Shown: in pieces, positions 35,882 through 48,565 of the stretch
Layout: each line of letters begins with the position of its first letter
Numbering within the stretch: position 1 is the stretch's first letter
From: Macquaria australasica
Lineage: Eukaryota; Chordata; Actinopteri; Centrarchiformes; Percichthyidae
NCBI GenBank assembly: GCA_005408345.1
Contig: SEMN01000102.1
Location: 1,054,001 to 1,118,000 of the forward strand
Reading direction: 5' to 3'
Length of the DNA: 64,000 nt
Program-made: the position numbers and the translations under genes
The notes under the pieces: model-generated
Databases searched by the model: none
Told to the model about the DNA's origin: nothing
Seen by the model: only the letters and a program-made list of their open reading frames with translations

Positions 35882-36010
35882 TTCAGTCGATTAATCATTG
35901 AAGTCTATTATCAAGCAGAAATGGCAAACATTCTCTAGTTCCACCTCCTCAAATATGAGGATTTGCTGCTTTTTTTCTGTTATTGTAAATATTACAATAT
36001 ATTTGAGTTT
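35882..36010 (+). mobile_element. MITE family B, small fragment
   Basis: The sequence 'cagtcgattaatcattgaag...tcaagcagaaatggcaaacattctctagttccacctcctcaaatatgaggatttgctgctttt' matches the left part of the copy at 47384 ('...gttccagcttcttaaaggaggatttgctgctttt') and that at 63270. The right half is lost. Confidence 0.65.
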
Positions 36011-37680
36011 TAGACATTGGGGCTCGGGAGAATTGAAGGTTAGGCAAAGATACTGCGTGAGGTTTAATTTAAGTCAAACATTGTGCTCCTTCTCTGATAT
36101 CATAATAAAATCTGCTTAGAAATTGGAGAAAAAAAGAGGCTTCAAAACTTCACAAATCATCACATTTTTTAAGTTTCGTTCAGTATCAAAGTAATCCAGT
36201 GGTAGTTGTCTGTACATTCAAGGGCACATTGCAAACAGGAACTGCTAATAGATAATTCGGCATACTTTTAATGGTGCCAATTTACCAAAATGTAAACAAA
36301 TATAGACTAAAAAAACAGCTCAAAAGGGAATACAAAGCTCAAGAGGTTTCAACTGTTTAGAAAGATTTTAGCAAGTCACTTAAAGTGCAACAAAAATGAG
36401 GTGGACATGTCGCTTCCCTCAACATTTTAAATTGTGCCCTTTCATATTCTGGCAAAAAGAAAAGATTTTTCAGACAGGGAATACACATGTGTTGGCATAA
36501 ACAAATGGACATAATTGCGCAAAAATACTGCTCCCTTCCCAGAGGTTGGAGACACACAGACACATAAAGCGTTTTTTGAGTAGGGACTGGGGGGGTGCTG
36601 AGTGTAAAAAGGCTCCTGGCTTTGTGTATGTTTGGGCAGTTCCTCAAAGGCTGTTCTCCTTATGAGCAAACGCTAACTTTGGTCCCCTCACAGAGGAACT
36701 CTCTTCCATTAATTCACACACACAAACATCTGTCTACCAAATTCCTCCTAAACAGCCCTTTGTGTGAATTGTCTGTCTGTCTTCTTTGCATGTCTGTCCA
36801 TCTGCCTCTTATCCTTCCCTCCTTCTGACTTTCCCTCTTTCCGTTCTGCATAACTTCCCTGTTGCCCTGTTTGAACAGAGTCCTGGTTTGATCTCGGACA
36901 CAAACAAATCTTTTTTCTCCTTCTCTGCTCTGTGGTTTGCAGACGCTCCTCGTTTGTTGGACTCTTTTTCTTCTGCTGCTCCCTCTCTTCTACTTGATAA
37001 GAACCCTGCGTTTGCATACCACCACTCTCCCTTCTTTACTTTCTCCTCTTTTGGTCCATCCCTCCCCTCCCCACCCCTCTCCTTCTGAAAGACAACAGAA
37101 AGAAGAGTTTTGATTGAACTGTGTCTTTCTTTCCCAGACTAGGAAGTTATTCGGGCACTTGAGAAAAAAGGGAAGAGGGAGAGGTGGATGGATGGGGAAG
37201 AAAGACAGGGGTGATCTGTGTCGAAGAATAACAAAGGCTGCTCCAAAGCCCCTGACACCATGTGAAATCCTCAGGAAAAACATCAGTAATTAGAAGGCTG
37301 AGCCTAGTTTTGTGCCAAAAGTGTGCATATTTTAATGTGATAAAGCAGCAGCAGTGAAACAACAGGCCTCTGTTTCTAATTTCTAAACATTTTCTTGTTC
37401 TTCTGCCAAATAATTGCAGCTGGCCTGTATTGATTCTGCATGTAATTTGAAAACCTAATGCTAAAGTTTGGTCTTTGGATCATGGCAAAAAAAAAAAAAT
37501 ACTGATCCTAAAGGCAAACTTTAGACAGAAGCTGTTTTAATCTTTCATCAAATACTACTCTGTGAGAGGTGGCGATCCACTTTTCAGAACTAAAACATTT
37601 TCCTCCACAGCCAGAGGAAAAAATAATTTTCCAGAGACTGCCTATAAAGTGCTCTCTTTCACTGTGTCTCCGTGAAATGT
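36011..37680. other. Gene-free stretch
   Basis: There are pyrimidine-rich tracts around 36790-37085, with their low-complexity open frames, and a poly-A run near 37486-37499. No exon is supported. Confidence 0.4.
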
Positions 37681-38155
37681 AGCTGGTAGCATGGCTTAGA
37701 GATGGCAATGCCATCAGATTTGGTACAAACATTCATAGTGCCCAGATGATGAATCCTAATGACTTTGGTGATTGGCTGACCTTTTCTCTACTGCTGCCAT
37801 GAGGTTTCACAATTGTGGTTTTGAGTGAAATGTTTAGACAACTATTGGGTGGATGAAATTTGGTACAAACATTCATGTTTCCCTCAGGATAAGTTGTAAT
37901 AACTTTGGTGATCCCATAACTTTTTGTCTAGCGTCATTAACGGGTCGAGATTTGTATAAATACTTTGGTTTCTGATTGAGAACTAATGACATTCCCATCA
38001 GCCTCAGCAACACTTAGTGTTTCGTACTATTAGCAAATGTTAGCATGCTAACACGCTAAACCAAGATGGTAAATATAGTAAACATAATACCTGCTAAACA
38101 TCAGCATGTTGGCATACTGACGTTAGCATTTAGCTTAAATACAGCCTGCCAGCTC
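37681..38155 (+). repeat. Dispersed repeat, family A, copy 2
   Basis: Near-collinear with the copy at 955-1635: 'agatggcaatgcc', 'tttggtacaaacattcatgt', 'aactttggtgatccc', 'gaactaatgacattcccatcagcctcag', 'agcaaatgttagcatgc', 'tacctgctaaacatcagcatgtt', 'cgttagcatttagctta'. It carries an internal duplication of the 'tttggtacaaacattcat' block (37719 and 37860). No coding capacity is seen. Confidence 0.78.
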
Positions 38156-38159
38156 TGTA

Positions 38160-40419
38160 ATTGTCTCATGATCCCTCAGATTGATCTTGCGATCCCTTGG
38201 GGAGGTCCTGACCCCCATGTTGGGACCTACTTCTCTAGAGTGGGCCCTATTAGAAAATAAAAACACTTGAGTATCGAGTTACACAATTATTTACTGTGGA
38301 AACATGAACTGTGTTTGTGAATGTTTTCCATTAAAGATGCAGTCCTTTCTTTTGTCACTACTAGATACGTTCACAGTGTTCTTTGCACTTCAGTTAGCTT
38401 GTCACTTGCAAAACCGTTATTCTTTTGGGTTAGCTGTGATCACAATATATTTATGGCTCTTCTAGACGAAAGGGAGCGATTTTGATTTTGATAAAAAGGT
38501 CTCCACTGGTAGAAGAGAAAATGTATTCAAAAAAATGTGTAATAAATGTTTAATTGTTTTCTTTTTATTCAGATCATTTCAGCTCTGTCAGGTCTGGGCT
38601 ATCTGAAAATTGGCTAAGTGATGTAAGGGACAGCTTTGGTTTATTCTTTCAAAATGTTTTGAAATCATAGCACATTAAAATCATTTAATCATCCACAAAT
38701 CAACTAGTATCCTCATCTTTGGGTTTTGCACCTGCCAACCATTGTGAGTCAAACATGTGCATGTGATGTGATGTAATTCACACCTTTTGAGCTGCCAGTC
38801 AACACCTTGGAGAAGAATGTTGACTAGAAGTGTAGCTAAACCGCTCTGCCAATCTCTTATAGTTCTAGCCAACGGCTTTCACTTCTTTCTTTTTTTCCCC
38901 TCACTCTTGTGTCTGTCATTTTCTTTTATCTCTGTGTTGTGTATGAAAGGAAATGATAAGAAACAGACAGATAGGTCATCTGGATACAGTATGTCTCTGC
39001 ACAACCACAGCAACATGGCTGCTCCACTCACTTGTTCTGCTCCCGTACTCCAAATCTGCAGAGAGGATCATATCAGGCATAATTCAGTGCATATGTCCTC
39101 TGTTTGTTACAGGTCAAATGTCAACCCACAGACAGCACACAATAGAGTCCATGCAAAATATGGCAAAATAAGGCCATAGGTTTCAACTTTAGGAAACTTT
39201 GACCATGCAAATGTGTGCCATTGACCAATTGTCTTGACAGTGCTGAGGGAACAGAGAACCTCAGGGTCCAAGATGCTGGGGGCTATTACATGTATATCAG
39301 CTGTCACACAATCCAGTTTTACACAATATGATCCTGCTTTTTCAGAGTGGAAACTGCTCCACGAAGACATACAGCATAGTTTGCAGACTGGAGGTGAGAC
39401 AGGAGAATATTGTGCAAATATGTTCCCTCAAATTAACTGTGTTAATTTCCTTTCTGGTTAGTGACTGAGATTGCAAAGAGTCCTCTACTTCCCCATGCTT
39501 CCATGCTCTGGTGCGACTGGGCACTGGGAACATGTAATCTATCAAAATCACTGGTAAAAGAACGGAAAAATGTTTCATTCAGACCTGGAGAGACTGGCCC
39601 ATTCACATCATAAAGTGTCGGAGCCAAATTCATCTCCTCGTCTTTGTGAAATATGTGGTTCTAGAAGCTTTGTGACATGACTAACTACTATAGCTGGCGA
39701 GCTGACCGCTAACAGACTAACTAGCCGGGTCAGTCATAATAGCTCCTCCACACTCTCTCCATTTTGTCTTGGGCTGTTTACTCCTGCCTGGAATTTTGTT
39801 CTTAGGATTGTACATCATTTAATTCAATAAAGAGTTATTGAAGAGAGAAAAAGGCTCTCCAAGCCTTGTTAGCCCAGTCTCTAACGCATTAATATGTTTA
39901 CACACAGTTCATTCAAAAGATGTATTTGTACCATTGACTCCTGTCCTCCTCATCATTCCTCTCCAATCATTAAATAAAAGATGGTCAACACAGCTAATAA
40001 GGTATGGTAGATTCCTCCATTTTTGGGCTCTCTGTTCCAAAGGTCAGCATTGTCAAGACAGCTTGCTATTGGATTAGATTAGATTGGATTAGATTTACTT
40101 CACCCCAGCGAACGAATCCACTGTTTGCAGAGATACGATTGAAATTAATTGATTTTTGCTTCAAATTTTTGCCTTTTTAAATGCAGGTATGACAGGGCGT
40201 TTATAGTGCTTTTTAAGTTTACATTGCTTTAGGTTCTGCTCTTGGAGCTGCGTTTGTTTCAAGGAAATGCAGCATTTCTCTAGACATGTGGAGGACATGA
40301 ACTAACATAGTGATTTTGAAACTTGACCATACATTGTGACAATAGGCCCCAAACCAAACCAACCACAGGTCTTCCCAACATTGAGGTCCAAAGTTAAAGA
40401 CAGATATAGACAAGCTTAC
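38160..40419. other. Gene-free stretch
   Basis: No exon is supported. The plus frame at 38787-39179 and nearby minus frames are not accompanied by splice sites or family similarity. This is the region downstream of the minus-strand gene that ends near 40.42 kb. Confidence 0.4.
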
Positions 40420-40877
40420 TCTGCAGCTCCACACGACATCTTTATTTTAAGCACACTACATCATTCACGCAAAGCTACAGACAGGCCCACAGTGGCTGCT
40501 TTACTTGGAAACATTACAAAGAAAATGTACAGTAGAAAAGTCAATCGATTACACCATCTCCTTACAATAAACTAAAACGTGCACACGTGTGAGACATATG
40601 GTTCCTCATGAGTGCTAAATCAAGTAAAACACCAGATTTACAGCATAGAGCAGAAATGAAATATATAACCATATATATAAGGCTGCCTGTTGCTTAATTT
40701 GAATGCAGGGTATCTCAGTCAGACATGAGCTCTCATTCGGGTTTCAGCCATTCCTCAGCCCCCTTGGGTCCTTCTGGGCAGACGTCAGGGGGCTCAGTGC
40801 TAATCGGGTGGGAGATGTCCGTCCTCACTGCCAAGGTGTCGAAGGGATAGGGTTTCCCTGGTTTCCGCATCTCAGAC
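40420..40877 (-). CDS. Terminal exon of an unidentified minus-strand gene
   Basis: On the minus strand, an acceptor (TTGCTCCCTGGCTTCTGTAG) leads into an exon whose first base completes a codon. It is then open for 47 residues, from SEMRKPGKPYPFDTLAVRTD to ...CPEGPKGAEEWLKPE, with a TGA stop at 40733-40735. The coding part is 40733-40877. A 3' untranslated region of about 300 bases follows, with AATAAA at 40441-40446, so cleavage is expected near 40415-40430. The residue mix, rich in Pro, Glu and Lys with no low complexity, supports real coding. I do not recognise the protein. Earlier exons must lie to the right, possibly beneath or beyond disp1; none was linked. The gene would point away from disp1. 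Confidence 0.6.
40441..40446 (-). terminator. Poly(A) signal AATAAA
   Basis: TTTATT on the plus strand reads AATAAA on the minus strand, within 'gcttaaaataaagatg'. It lies about 290 bases after the stop codon of the minus-strand terminal exon and is followed by a GT-containing tract. The position is as expected for the end of that transcript. Confidence 0.6.
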
Positions 40878-40879
40878 CT

Positions 40880-43840
40880 ACAGAAGCCAGGGAGCAATGT
40901 GAGCAGTGCTGTCTGAGACTGCCTGTAGGGTTTTTTTCTCAGTCTCTTATACATTCAGTCAATTACAGTCACACCTTTTTCTTTCTCTCTTTGTTCATTC
41001 AATTGTCCACATACACTCAGGCACTCTTGATCCCACCTTTTTTTATGCACTCTTTCAGTTCTCACTTTTTTCTTTTATCGTCTCCCTCTTTCCTCCTCTT
41101 TCTTGTTAGCCAGACATTATCACATGCAGGGGTAGCTGCAATGCTCTGAGGGCTTCTAGGATTACCTGCTGCCTTCCTGCATATATGTCGAAGCACATTA
41201 CGATCCAGCATCTGAACGCTCTGCTATTAGATCACTGTTAATGTGCTTTCAAATCACACAAGTTGGATCATGTTTAAACTTACAAGACGCCTTTTGTGGA
41301 GAGTCGTCCCCCCCCTTCCGTGTTTTGTCCTTTTTTTGCAGCTGTTTGAGGTTTTATGCCCTTCTCTCTATGTTGGGCATTGAGAGAAAACAACAATTTG
41401 CTGTTTGGGCTGCATGTCTGCTCTGTGTGCCACATTTGCTTCAGTTAACAAATCCACAATGAAAGGGAATGATAGTTATTCTAACCCCAAAATTTGGAAT
41501 TAGTCTTGGAAAAATGGTTTAAAAGCAAGTTTGAAGACACATTAAACATTATTTTTGACATGCCATGACAAAGCCTTAAATGGTTTAAAACTTCTTGTCC
41601 TGCTCTATCCTTCTCTCCCTCCTTTAACTGTTCCCCCCTCCTTTTTTTTTTGTTGTCCGCTAAACCTGTCACTTTGATGAGTTGCGTGCAATCATCCCAG
41701 GGGCCGTTGGGCTTTCACCAGGGCCTCCGTCCTTCCTGGTACAGTGTGGCCTTTGATGTGGTTCCTTCTTTAGCTCCATGCGGGCTGACCTTGGCTCTGG
41801 CTAGCTAAACCCAAACTCAGCTTCGCTAATGCATTTTAATACCACATATCAACTTAATGTTGATCTTGGTGGAGGTAAGAGGCTGGACAGTGGTGTTAGC
41901 GCTGAAAGGCCTTTGTGTTGTTATTTCAGAGGAAGGCATCATTGTCCTGAGCTGACCGGCCGCATGACCACCATCAGTGGGCTGGTGATTGGCTGTGTAA
42001 TAATTCACAGGCAGCTCCCTCACTGCTGCACCCACAGGGAGCTGGCCCAGCAGCATGTCATGAGTATGTTTGGGTCCTGAAAACAACAGTACCGAGATGT
42101 TTCTTAGAGGCTGCGGTCGGACAGGCTACATCGGTGTGCTGTTGATTCTTGGACAATGGTAGTGATATAAATCACAAAAAAAAAAGATTTTAAAAAACCA
42201 ACTGCAATAAATGCCCCAAACATATACCTGATTAGCGAGGAAACACATGGCAAATTACAATGTAACAGACAAAACAAGAACTAAACGGAATTTCTTGTCA
42301 GACAAAAGAGAAGCACAATACAATACTATGAACTCTGCACAACTTATTAGTACCAGGTTATTATTATTAGAGACAACTACAAAGCACTAAATGGCTTAGG
42401 CTTTGACTGGCCTCAGGGCCAGCTGTGAAAGAGCGCCTCACTACTGCAGATGATTACAGCTTGCTATATGAACTGTGTCCTAATCCTGGTGGACAGCTGA
42501 AATTAAAGCCAGGTATGGCCCTCTGCCTTCCCAGCATTCCCTGCGATAAACCTCCTCCCCTGCTGAGAAGAATCAATGCATTTCCAGAAGAGTCTCCAGT
42601 CTGTAAAGATTAGGTATTTCTTCGAGCAAATCAGGGACCACTGATGAAACTAAAAGATTTAGACTGTGATTCATTTTAATGTGATTGCTACGACAAACTT
42701 GGTCCTTCAGACCCAAAAAAAGCATCTAACAAGAAAACACAGAAACTGGTTAATATGTTTTAATTGATGCGTTTATTTATGTGCCTATGTTTTGTCAGCA
42801 GGTTGAACTACATAATTGCTCATCAAATGTCACAAGTTTGACATGAGCTGTGTGCTTAACCTGGGTAAGGGAGGTAGTTGTATATTCTAACATGAAAATA
42901 TTAAGTTGAGGATGTATTAAGTTTCCACCCCCTCTGAGGTTTGAATGAAACCACAGTTACCCAGGGCTTTTGTTGCCTTGGGTGTGGAGGTAAAAGAAAG
43001 CATTTTAAAGTAGTTATTAAACTAAACCTAGAACAGCAGCCAACACATCTGAAAAGTAGTCTATCATTCAAGTAAACCGATCTGTTAAGAATTATGTGAT
43101 AGAATTTCAGATAATTAAAGGTTATTTACTATCTCTGGAAGTAAGGTTGTTGAAAGCCTACATTGGTCATTTCATTTATAAAATGTACTTTATATCATTT
43201 ATTTTGTACCTAAACTCTTAACTGTTGTCTCATGAAATAAAGTTATCTTGAGACTAGCTAACTTAAAGAGTATCCCATACTGGTATGAGCAAACAACAGG
43301 TTAAGCTGTCATGTTCAGGACGCTGCTTATTCAAATCAAGATGTTGAACCTAGAGAGCTTTGATTAAAGGCTAAAAGACCCTAAATCATTCAAAAATAAA
43401 ATGTTAAAGTTGTTGTATTGACCCTCATTTTTTAACTATCCTTTCCAGTTTGTTTTTAATGTAAGCTAGGCTATTATATCTGTAACCTAGCTTATTTTTG
43501 TGAAGCTAACTTTAGCAACAGGTGCAGCAATTAGTTCAATTAATTAACTTAAATTGTGACATTTGGAGTGTAAGGAAACACGTTAACTTCTGAGAACATT
43601 ATAACATCTGTAAATCTGCTATTTCGGAAATATGAATAGTTTTTGGCAACGAAAATCTGTTAATTTCCACACATCTTGGCATATTAGTAGTGCCACTAAT
43701 GTTTTCCTTTATGTAGCTATAGTTACCCATAGGTCTATTGTTGCGTTTACTTGTTATTAGTCCAATATTTCCTTTATTCTTGATGGGATATAGCTTTTTT
43801 TTCGTGCTACCTTACGCCTCGGGCACCCATTTTTACGTTT
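40880..43840. other. Gene-free stretch upstream of disp1
   Basis: No certain exon is seen. A balanced-composition block at 41690-42085 contains a 57-base GTAAGA...TTTCAG segment (41875-41930) on the plus strand and an open minus frame behind a TTTTCAG acceptor. Neither can be joined to other exons. Similarly 42440-42600 is open on both strands. These may be conserved non-coding elements or orphan exons. Confidence 0.4.
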
Positions 43841-43849
43841 TCTAAAATC

Positions 43850-44240
43850 TTGTGGTACCTTGGCGAGTGCCACCGGTGTGGCAGTGAGCGGGTTAAAGCA
43901 GACGGCGTGACCGTCCTATCAGCGCTCTACGGTGCAGTCCCAGCCCACCGCCTCCTGCCTCCTGCCTCCGGAGAGAGCAGGGGAGCCGGGGCTTGTGTGT
44001 GTGTGTGTGTGTGGCTGTTTGTCATTCTGGCAGGACACACTCCCATGAGAAACAGCCCGCTCTCCCCAAGACTTGTTGATGCCTTTTCGGTGTGTACTGT
44101 TTGTGTAACAGCGCTTGGCGGATATTTTAACTAAAACCGGAGGAGTCTTTCTTTTTCTTGGTGGAAACGAAGCGCCGCGTGCTGCAGCACCCACCCGGCG
44201 ATAGATAACAAGCGCAAAGCACCGGGAGATACTACACACG
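43850..44240 (+). promoter_or_regulatory. disp1: Probable disp1 promoter and non-coding first exon
   Basis: This is the most CpG-containing stretch in the window, with CG-rich runs such as 'gacggcgtgaccgtcc', 'gaaacgaagcgccgcgtgc' and 'cacccggcgatag'. It ends in a splice donor ACACG/GTAGGA at 44240/44241. The first coding exon of disp1 starts with only 26 bases of 5' untranslated sequence, so an upstream untranslated exon is required. This is the best candidate, 6.7 kb away. The transcription start cannot be fixed and no TATA box is evident; a GT run lies at 43995-44013. The open frame at 43850-44134 is considered untranslated. Confidence 0.55.
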
Positions 44241-47200
44241 GTAGGATAATTTGTACATTTTATCCGGACTTCGGTGACCTTTTTAGACGAGAAAGTCAGT
44301 GAGGTAAAACCCCGGTGTGCGTTAACGTGTTCAGAAGTAGTGGGAAAATCCAGATTTGGGAGTTGTGTACAGTTTGGGGTCCATGCGTCTCCGTTGTTGA
44401 GCGTCAGTGTGTCTGTCTAAGAGGTTTGGTTGGAAACGGAGTAGACGGGTGTCAAAATGACTTAATCTCTTCTTCCCTTTAGCGTTTTATGGATAGAGCT
44501 GATGTTATTACACTGAAAAGTAGCGTTAACTGTTGTTTCAGATTTCAGTGGTAAATAAGTAGATTAGTAAACTGATTTCCTCTCATGGCAATCAGCCACC
44601 AGTAGACTAATAAAGCTGGTCAGCAAAACTTTTTTTTCCTTAAGATTATTAACACAACTGTCACAAGCTTGTCTCTGCTTATCTTACCTTATCACCCTTC
44701 TGTTAAAATAACACAGCCTTAATATAACTTACTTCAGTTTGACATACCATGATGTATAGGTTTACCATTGTTAAGATTTATGTCAGCCATTAAAAAGCAG
44801 CCAAACTAAATATAAGTGAGTTTACCATCCACTACATCCCTGTACCTTTTAATGTGTAGTTGAATTTGCATCTCCTCATACATACATGCTATTTTAACAT
44901 GGTAAAATACAAGTAATAAACTTCCCTAATTCTTACTTTCCTAAGTTAGTTTTTCATCCTAATGATTGTGTTGGACGCCTGGGCTGATGAAATGATAAAA
45001 ACGGCAGGTTAACTTGCTGTGTTCGCCTAATTTACCTTGAGACTCAGCCCTGTAGCCTTGAACCAGCACTGTCAAATTGGTGTGTTTAACATCCCAGCTG
45101 TGAAAAAGTACCCTGAGGGGGTCAAATATATCCAAAATCTCTCCTGACAACCAGAAACACGTCAAAGACTGTGTCCTAAAGCCACGTCTAGCATGTGAGT
45201 ACGTAGCCAGGACAACTCTGCCTGTTGTTGTTGATGTTATTAGATTAGAAGCAATGTGGTTATTAACGGTCTCTTGACTGATTCCTGGTAATTACAGCCT
45301 ATTAGCTTTAATTAAAGGGATGCAGGATGCCTTGCCTCGTGTTGCATAGCAGCCTGTCGCCCAAGGTCTCTCCATCTCTCTCACACCCCATAATCATGAA
45401 CTTCACATGAAGACAGAAGAAGCGCTTCGTCATCACCTGCGTTAAACCAAACCGCTAGCCCTGGGAATCATTACATATGTTGGCTTTTGGATGACTTTCT
45501 TGGTTATTTAAAGGTTAAATGCACTAAATAATTCTTCTTACTAAGGTTTGAGGGGAGACTGAGTGTAGCTATCCTCACTGGGACATGTAGTCCCTTTTAA
45601 AACTGCAGGTTGTATTGTGAAACTGAGGGGGAAATGACACTTCATCACATCTGGACGTCTAGACAGAGTTTGACCTGGTGGATTACATGGGAGTGATTGT
45701 TCAGGATTCAGGGTCACTTGATTTTATGCTTCCTTTTAATAAAAGGTCAAAGACAATCAGAACAACTGTACTTTTAGTCTGTCAAAGACTTATAGTTTGT
45801 ACCCATTATAATGTGAGGTAGAATTCCTTTTTGCTGTAGTGGAATTAAAATGTTAATGAAATATGTCCTTGACTTTCCTTCCCCTCTTCCTAAAAGGTTT
45901 TTCTGAAAGTTAATTTCTGCGTAATTTAAAGTACAGTAATCAGATGTAATACATTTGAGAGAAATCAGAGGAGGGGGTAAAGAAATGAGAAAGTAGGAGG
46001 AAATCCTAATTCCACTACTTAATACACAGCTCCTTTATCCCTTATTTAGTTGCTAGCATTACTTTCTTCTTCTCTGTTACAGTTAATTACTACCAGGCTC
46101 CACTTGCTACAATGCTAATGTGCTTTAATTCAGTTATTCTGGGCGTCTCTTTGATCAACAACACCAGCTACATTTTTTCATAAATAGATGGAACAGCGAA
46201 AGCACTTTTGAGCCTTAGTTCCAGTGGTTCATGCTGCAGCTTGGTCCAGCTGTCAGCTTTTATTTAGAAGGGAGACACAAGACCCTCCTTGTGTCCTCAC
46301 TGTCTGCCCCAGATGTCTCACCTGCCTGTCAACGGTCTGCATTGGTGCAGGCACAAAGCTCAGGCTAAATTCCTTTAGACACAAACAGAAAGTTCACTTG
46401 GTTGCACATTACACTATATTCTCTACATACTTACCTTTTCTTTCATATTTAAACTTTTGTGTTTCCATCTTGCCTCTTTAAGTCATTACAGGCTCTTGAC
46501 AGCTGTGGGAGCCAGACTAATGACTTCATCTGGGTTTCCCTCGGCACTCTGCTATTCTGAGCTCTTCAGCCTCCGGAGTTATTCTTCCCCTCCTCCCCCT
46601 TTTCTCAACCCCGTCCTCCTAGCCACCCCTGACCCGACGGGGCTGTCATGCTCATGTTTCACCGCTCACTCATGTTGAGGTGTCACAGAGCGCATTGGTC
46701 ACATACGCCGCGTGTCTGTTGCTCAGTGTCGGATGGGAAAAACAGGCTAGTGTGATGTATCGTTTGGCGCTCAAATGCAAGCACATCCATTTTGGGGCGA
46801 AATATTTTTCTGGGGTCATGGTGTGGGTGAAATGAAAACCTGTGTGTGTGCATAGGTTTCCTGGTTTCATAGGTTTCCATCCCATCCCTTGTTAAGTTGA
46901 ATGAAAAAGGTGTGCACCTTAAATTTTAGATGATTCAGCCTAAACGTAAGAAATTCAAGTTCTTTAAAAAGTTTAGTTTATGTTTGTTTTCTAGTTAACA
47001 ATAGCTACTATTCTAGTTTTACAAATAAGAGACAGGACATCAAAATCACTTTGAAGTGGCTTCAGTGACAATGACTTTGAGTGGGCATTGTGACAGTACA
47101 AAAGAATCATTTCACAGGATATGGATATGGATATTATTAAAGCACTACAGTAATCAGTTTAGGTCTGAAGCATCTGAAACATTATCCATGTCATCAGCCT

Positions 47201-47383
47201 CCAGTTTTAGGGTTTATCTCTTGATGGCATCACAGATGGCAGAGTCTTTGCTTTGTCTTCATGCATCAAGACAGAGGTATTCACAATATGTGCTGACGCA
47301 AACTTAAATATGTGACATTTCAAAGTTCTACAAAGTAGAAATAGAAATGCACTAAGTATTATTTCATATTTAGAAATGTAAGG

Positions 47384-47733
47384 ATTAGTCGATTAACCGA
47401 TTAGTTGATTGAAAGAATTATTTACTATTACAACTACAACTATTTTGATAATCGATTAATCGGTTTTTTTTTCCAAGCAAAAGTGTCAACCATTTGCTGG
47501 TTCCAGCTTCTTAAAGGAGGATTTGCTGCTTTTCTTTGTCATTTATGACAGTAAATGAAGAGTCTTTGGGTTTTGGACTGTTGGTCGGACAAAAGAAGCA
47601 ATTTGAAGACGTCACTTTGGGCCCTGGGAAATTGTGATGAGCATTTTTCACAATTTTTTGACTAAATGATTAATCGTGAATCGGCAGATTAATCGATAAT
47701 GAAAATAATCGTTAGTTGCAACCCTATTTAGAA
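47384..47733 (+). mobile_element. MITE family B, near-complete copy
   Basis: It begins 'aggattagtcgattaaccgattagttgatt' and ends 'aatcgataatgaaaataatcgttagttgcaaccctat'. The interior has 'ttccagcttcttaaaggaggatttgctgctttt', 'agtctttgggttttggactgttggtcggacaaaa' and 'gacgtcactttgggccctgggaaattgtgatgagc'. The right terminus GTTGCAACCCTA matches the ends of the copies at 49383 and 63270. It is non-coding. Confidence 0.85.
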
Positions 47734-48080
47734 TGTCAGACACCATCTTGACAAGTTTGTTACAAATTGTTTTGACTATATACCTTATATCATCATATTA
47801 GAGCTTTAAAATAGGCTAATCAATAGGCTGATAGTCGGTTAGTTGTTTCACATCCTATTATCTCCCAGTCATGTTGATTGCTTAACAGATGATCTGAATG
47901 TGGACTGGGAGATTACATTTACATTATCAAACTTGTTACTAATTTTGACAGGAAGTCTTCCAACACTGCTGTTTGTGACAGTTACTTTTCCTTTTAAAAA
48001 CATTTTTTTCACAACCTACACAACTTTCAGCTGGTCGTCTTAAAGAAACACACCTTTCTTCCAGTATTGTCTCTCTCTCT

Positions 48081-48565
48081 AGAGATTCCAACTTAACTGT
48101 TTACATGGACACTAAATAAAGTGACTTGATAAAATGTGCATTTACATACCGAAGCATTTAATCAGAATATAACTTTTTTTGACATGCGCAAAGTGGTCCC
48201 ACCTGCTGTGAAGCGTCTAATCTGCTGGAAATATAACAGAAGAAGTAGTTCTGGGGGTTTGTTTAGAAGAAGAAGTGGTTCTGCCTGATAATACAATTTT
48301 CAAGATGGACCCTCATCGTTTCCTGGGAACAGTATTTGCATTTCTGCTGATCTTTCTAAGTTAAGTGGTATCCGCGGATCAAGCGTTTACATGGTTATTA
48401 GGCGCTAATATTTTCAAATTGAACAGATTATCAAAGGTTTACGCCACCCCTTGGGATGGATCAGGTCAGTCTCTTCCGATTGAGGTGGTTACATAAGGCA
48501 CTTTTATTCTGATTGGGCTATTATTCCGGTTATTAGTGGAATATTAGGGTCCATGTAAATGCAGC
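48081..48565 (+). mobile_element. MITE family C, copy 1 (left end missing)
   Basis: It is collinear with 61538-62038: 'agagattccaactt', 'actgtttacatggac', 'tttgacatgcgcaaagtggt', 'tctaatctgctggaaata', 'tattctgattgggctattatt' and 'agtggaatattagggtccatgtaaatgcagc'. The outer 55 bases found in the other copy are not present on the left, so this copy is truncated. No protein is encoded. Confidence 0.82.

Noticed and set aside
43850..44134. 94-codon frame in the CpG block before disp1
   Set aside because: Reads through a GT run and has no similarity to known proteins; the region is better explained as promoter and untranslated exon.
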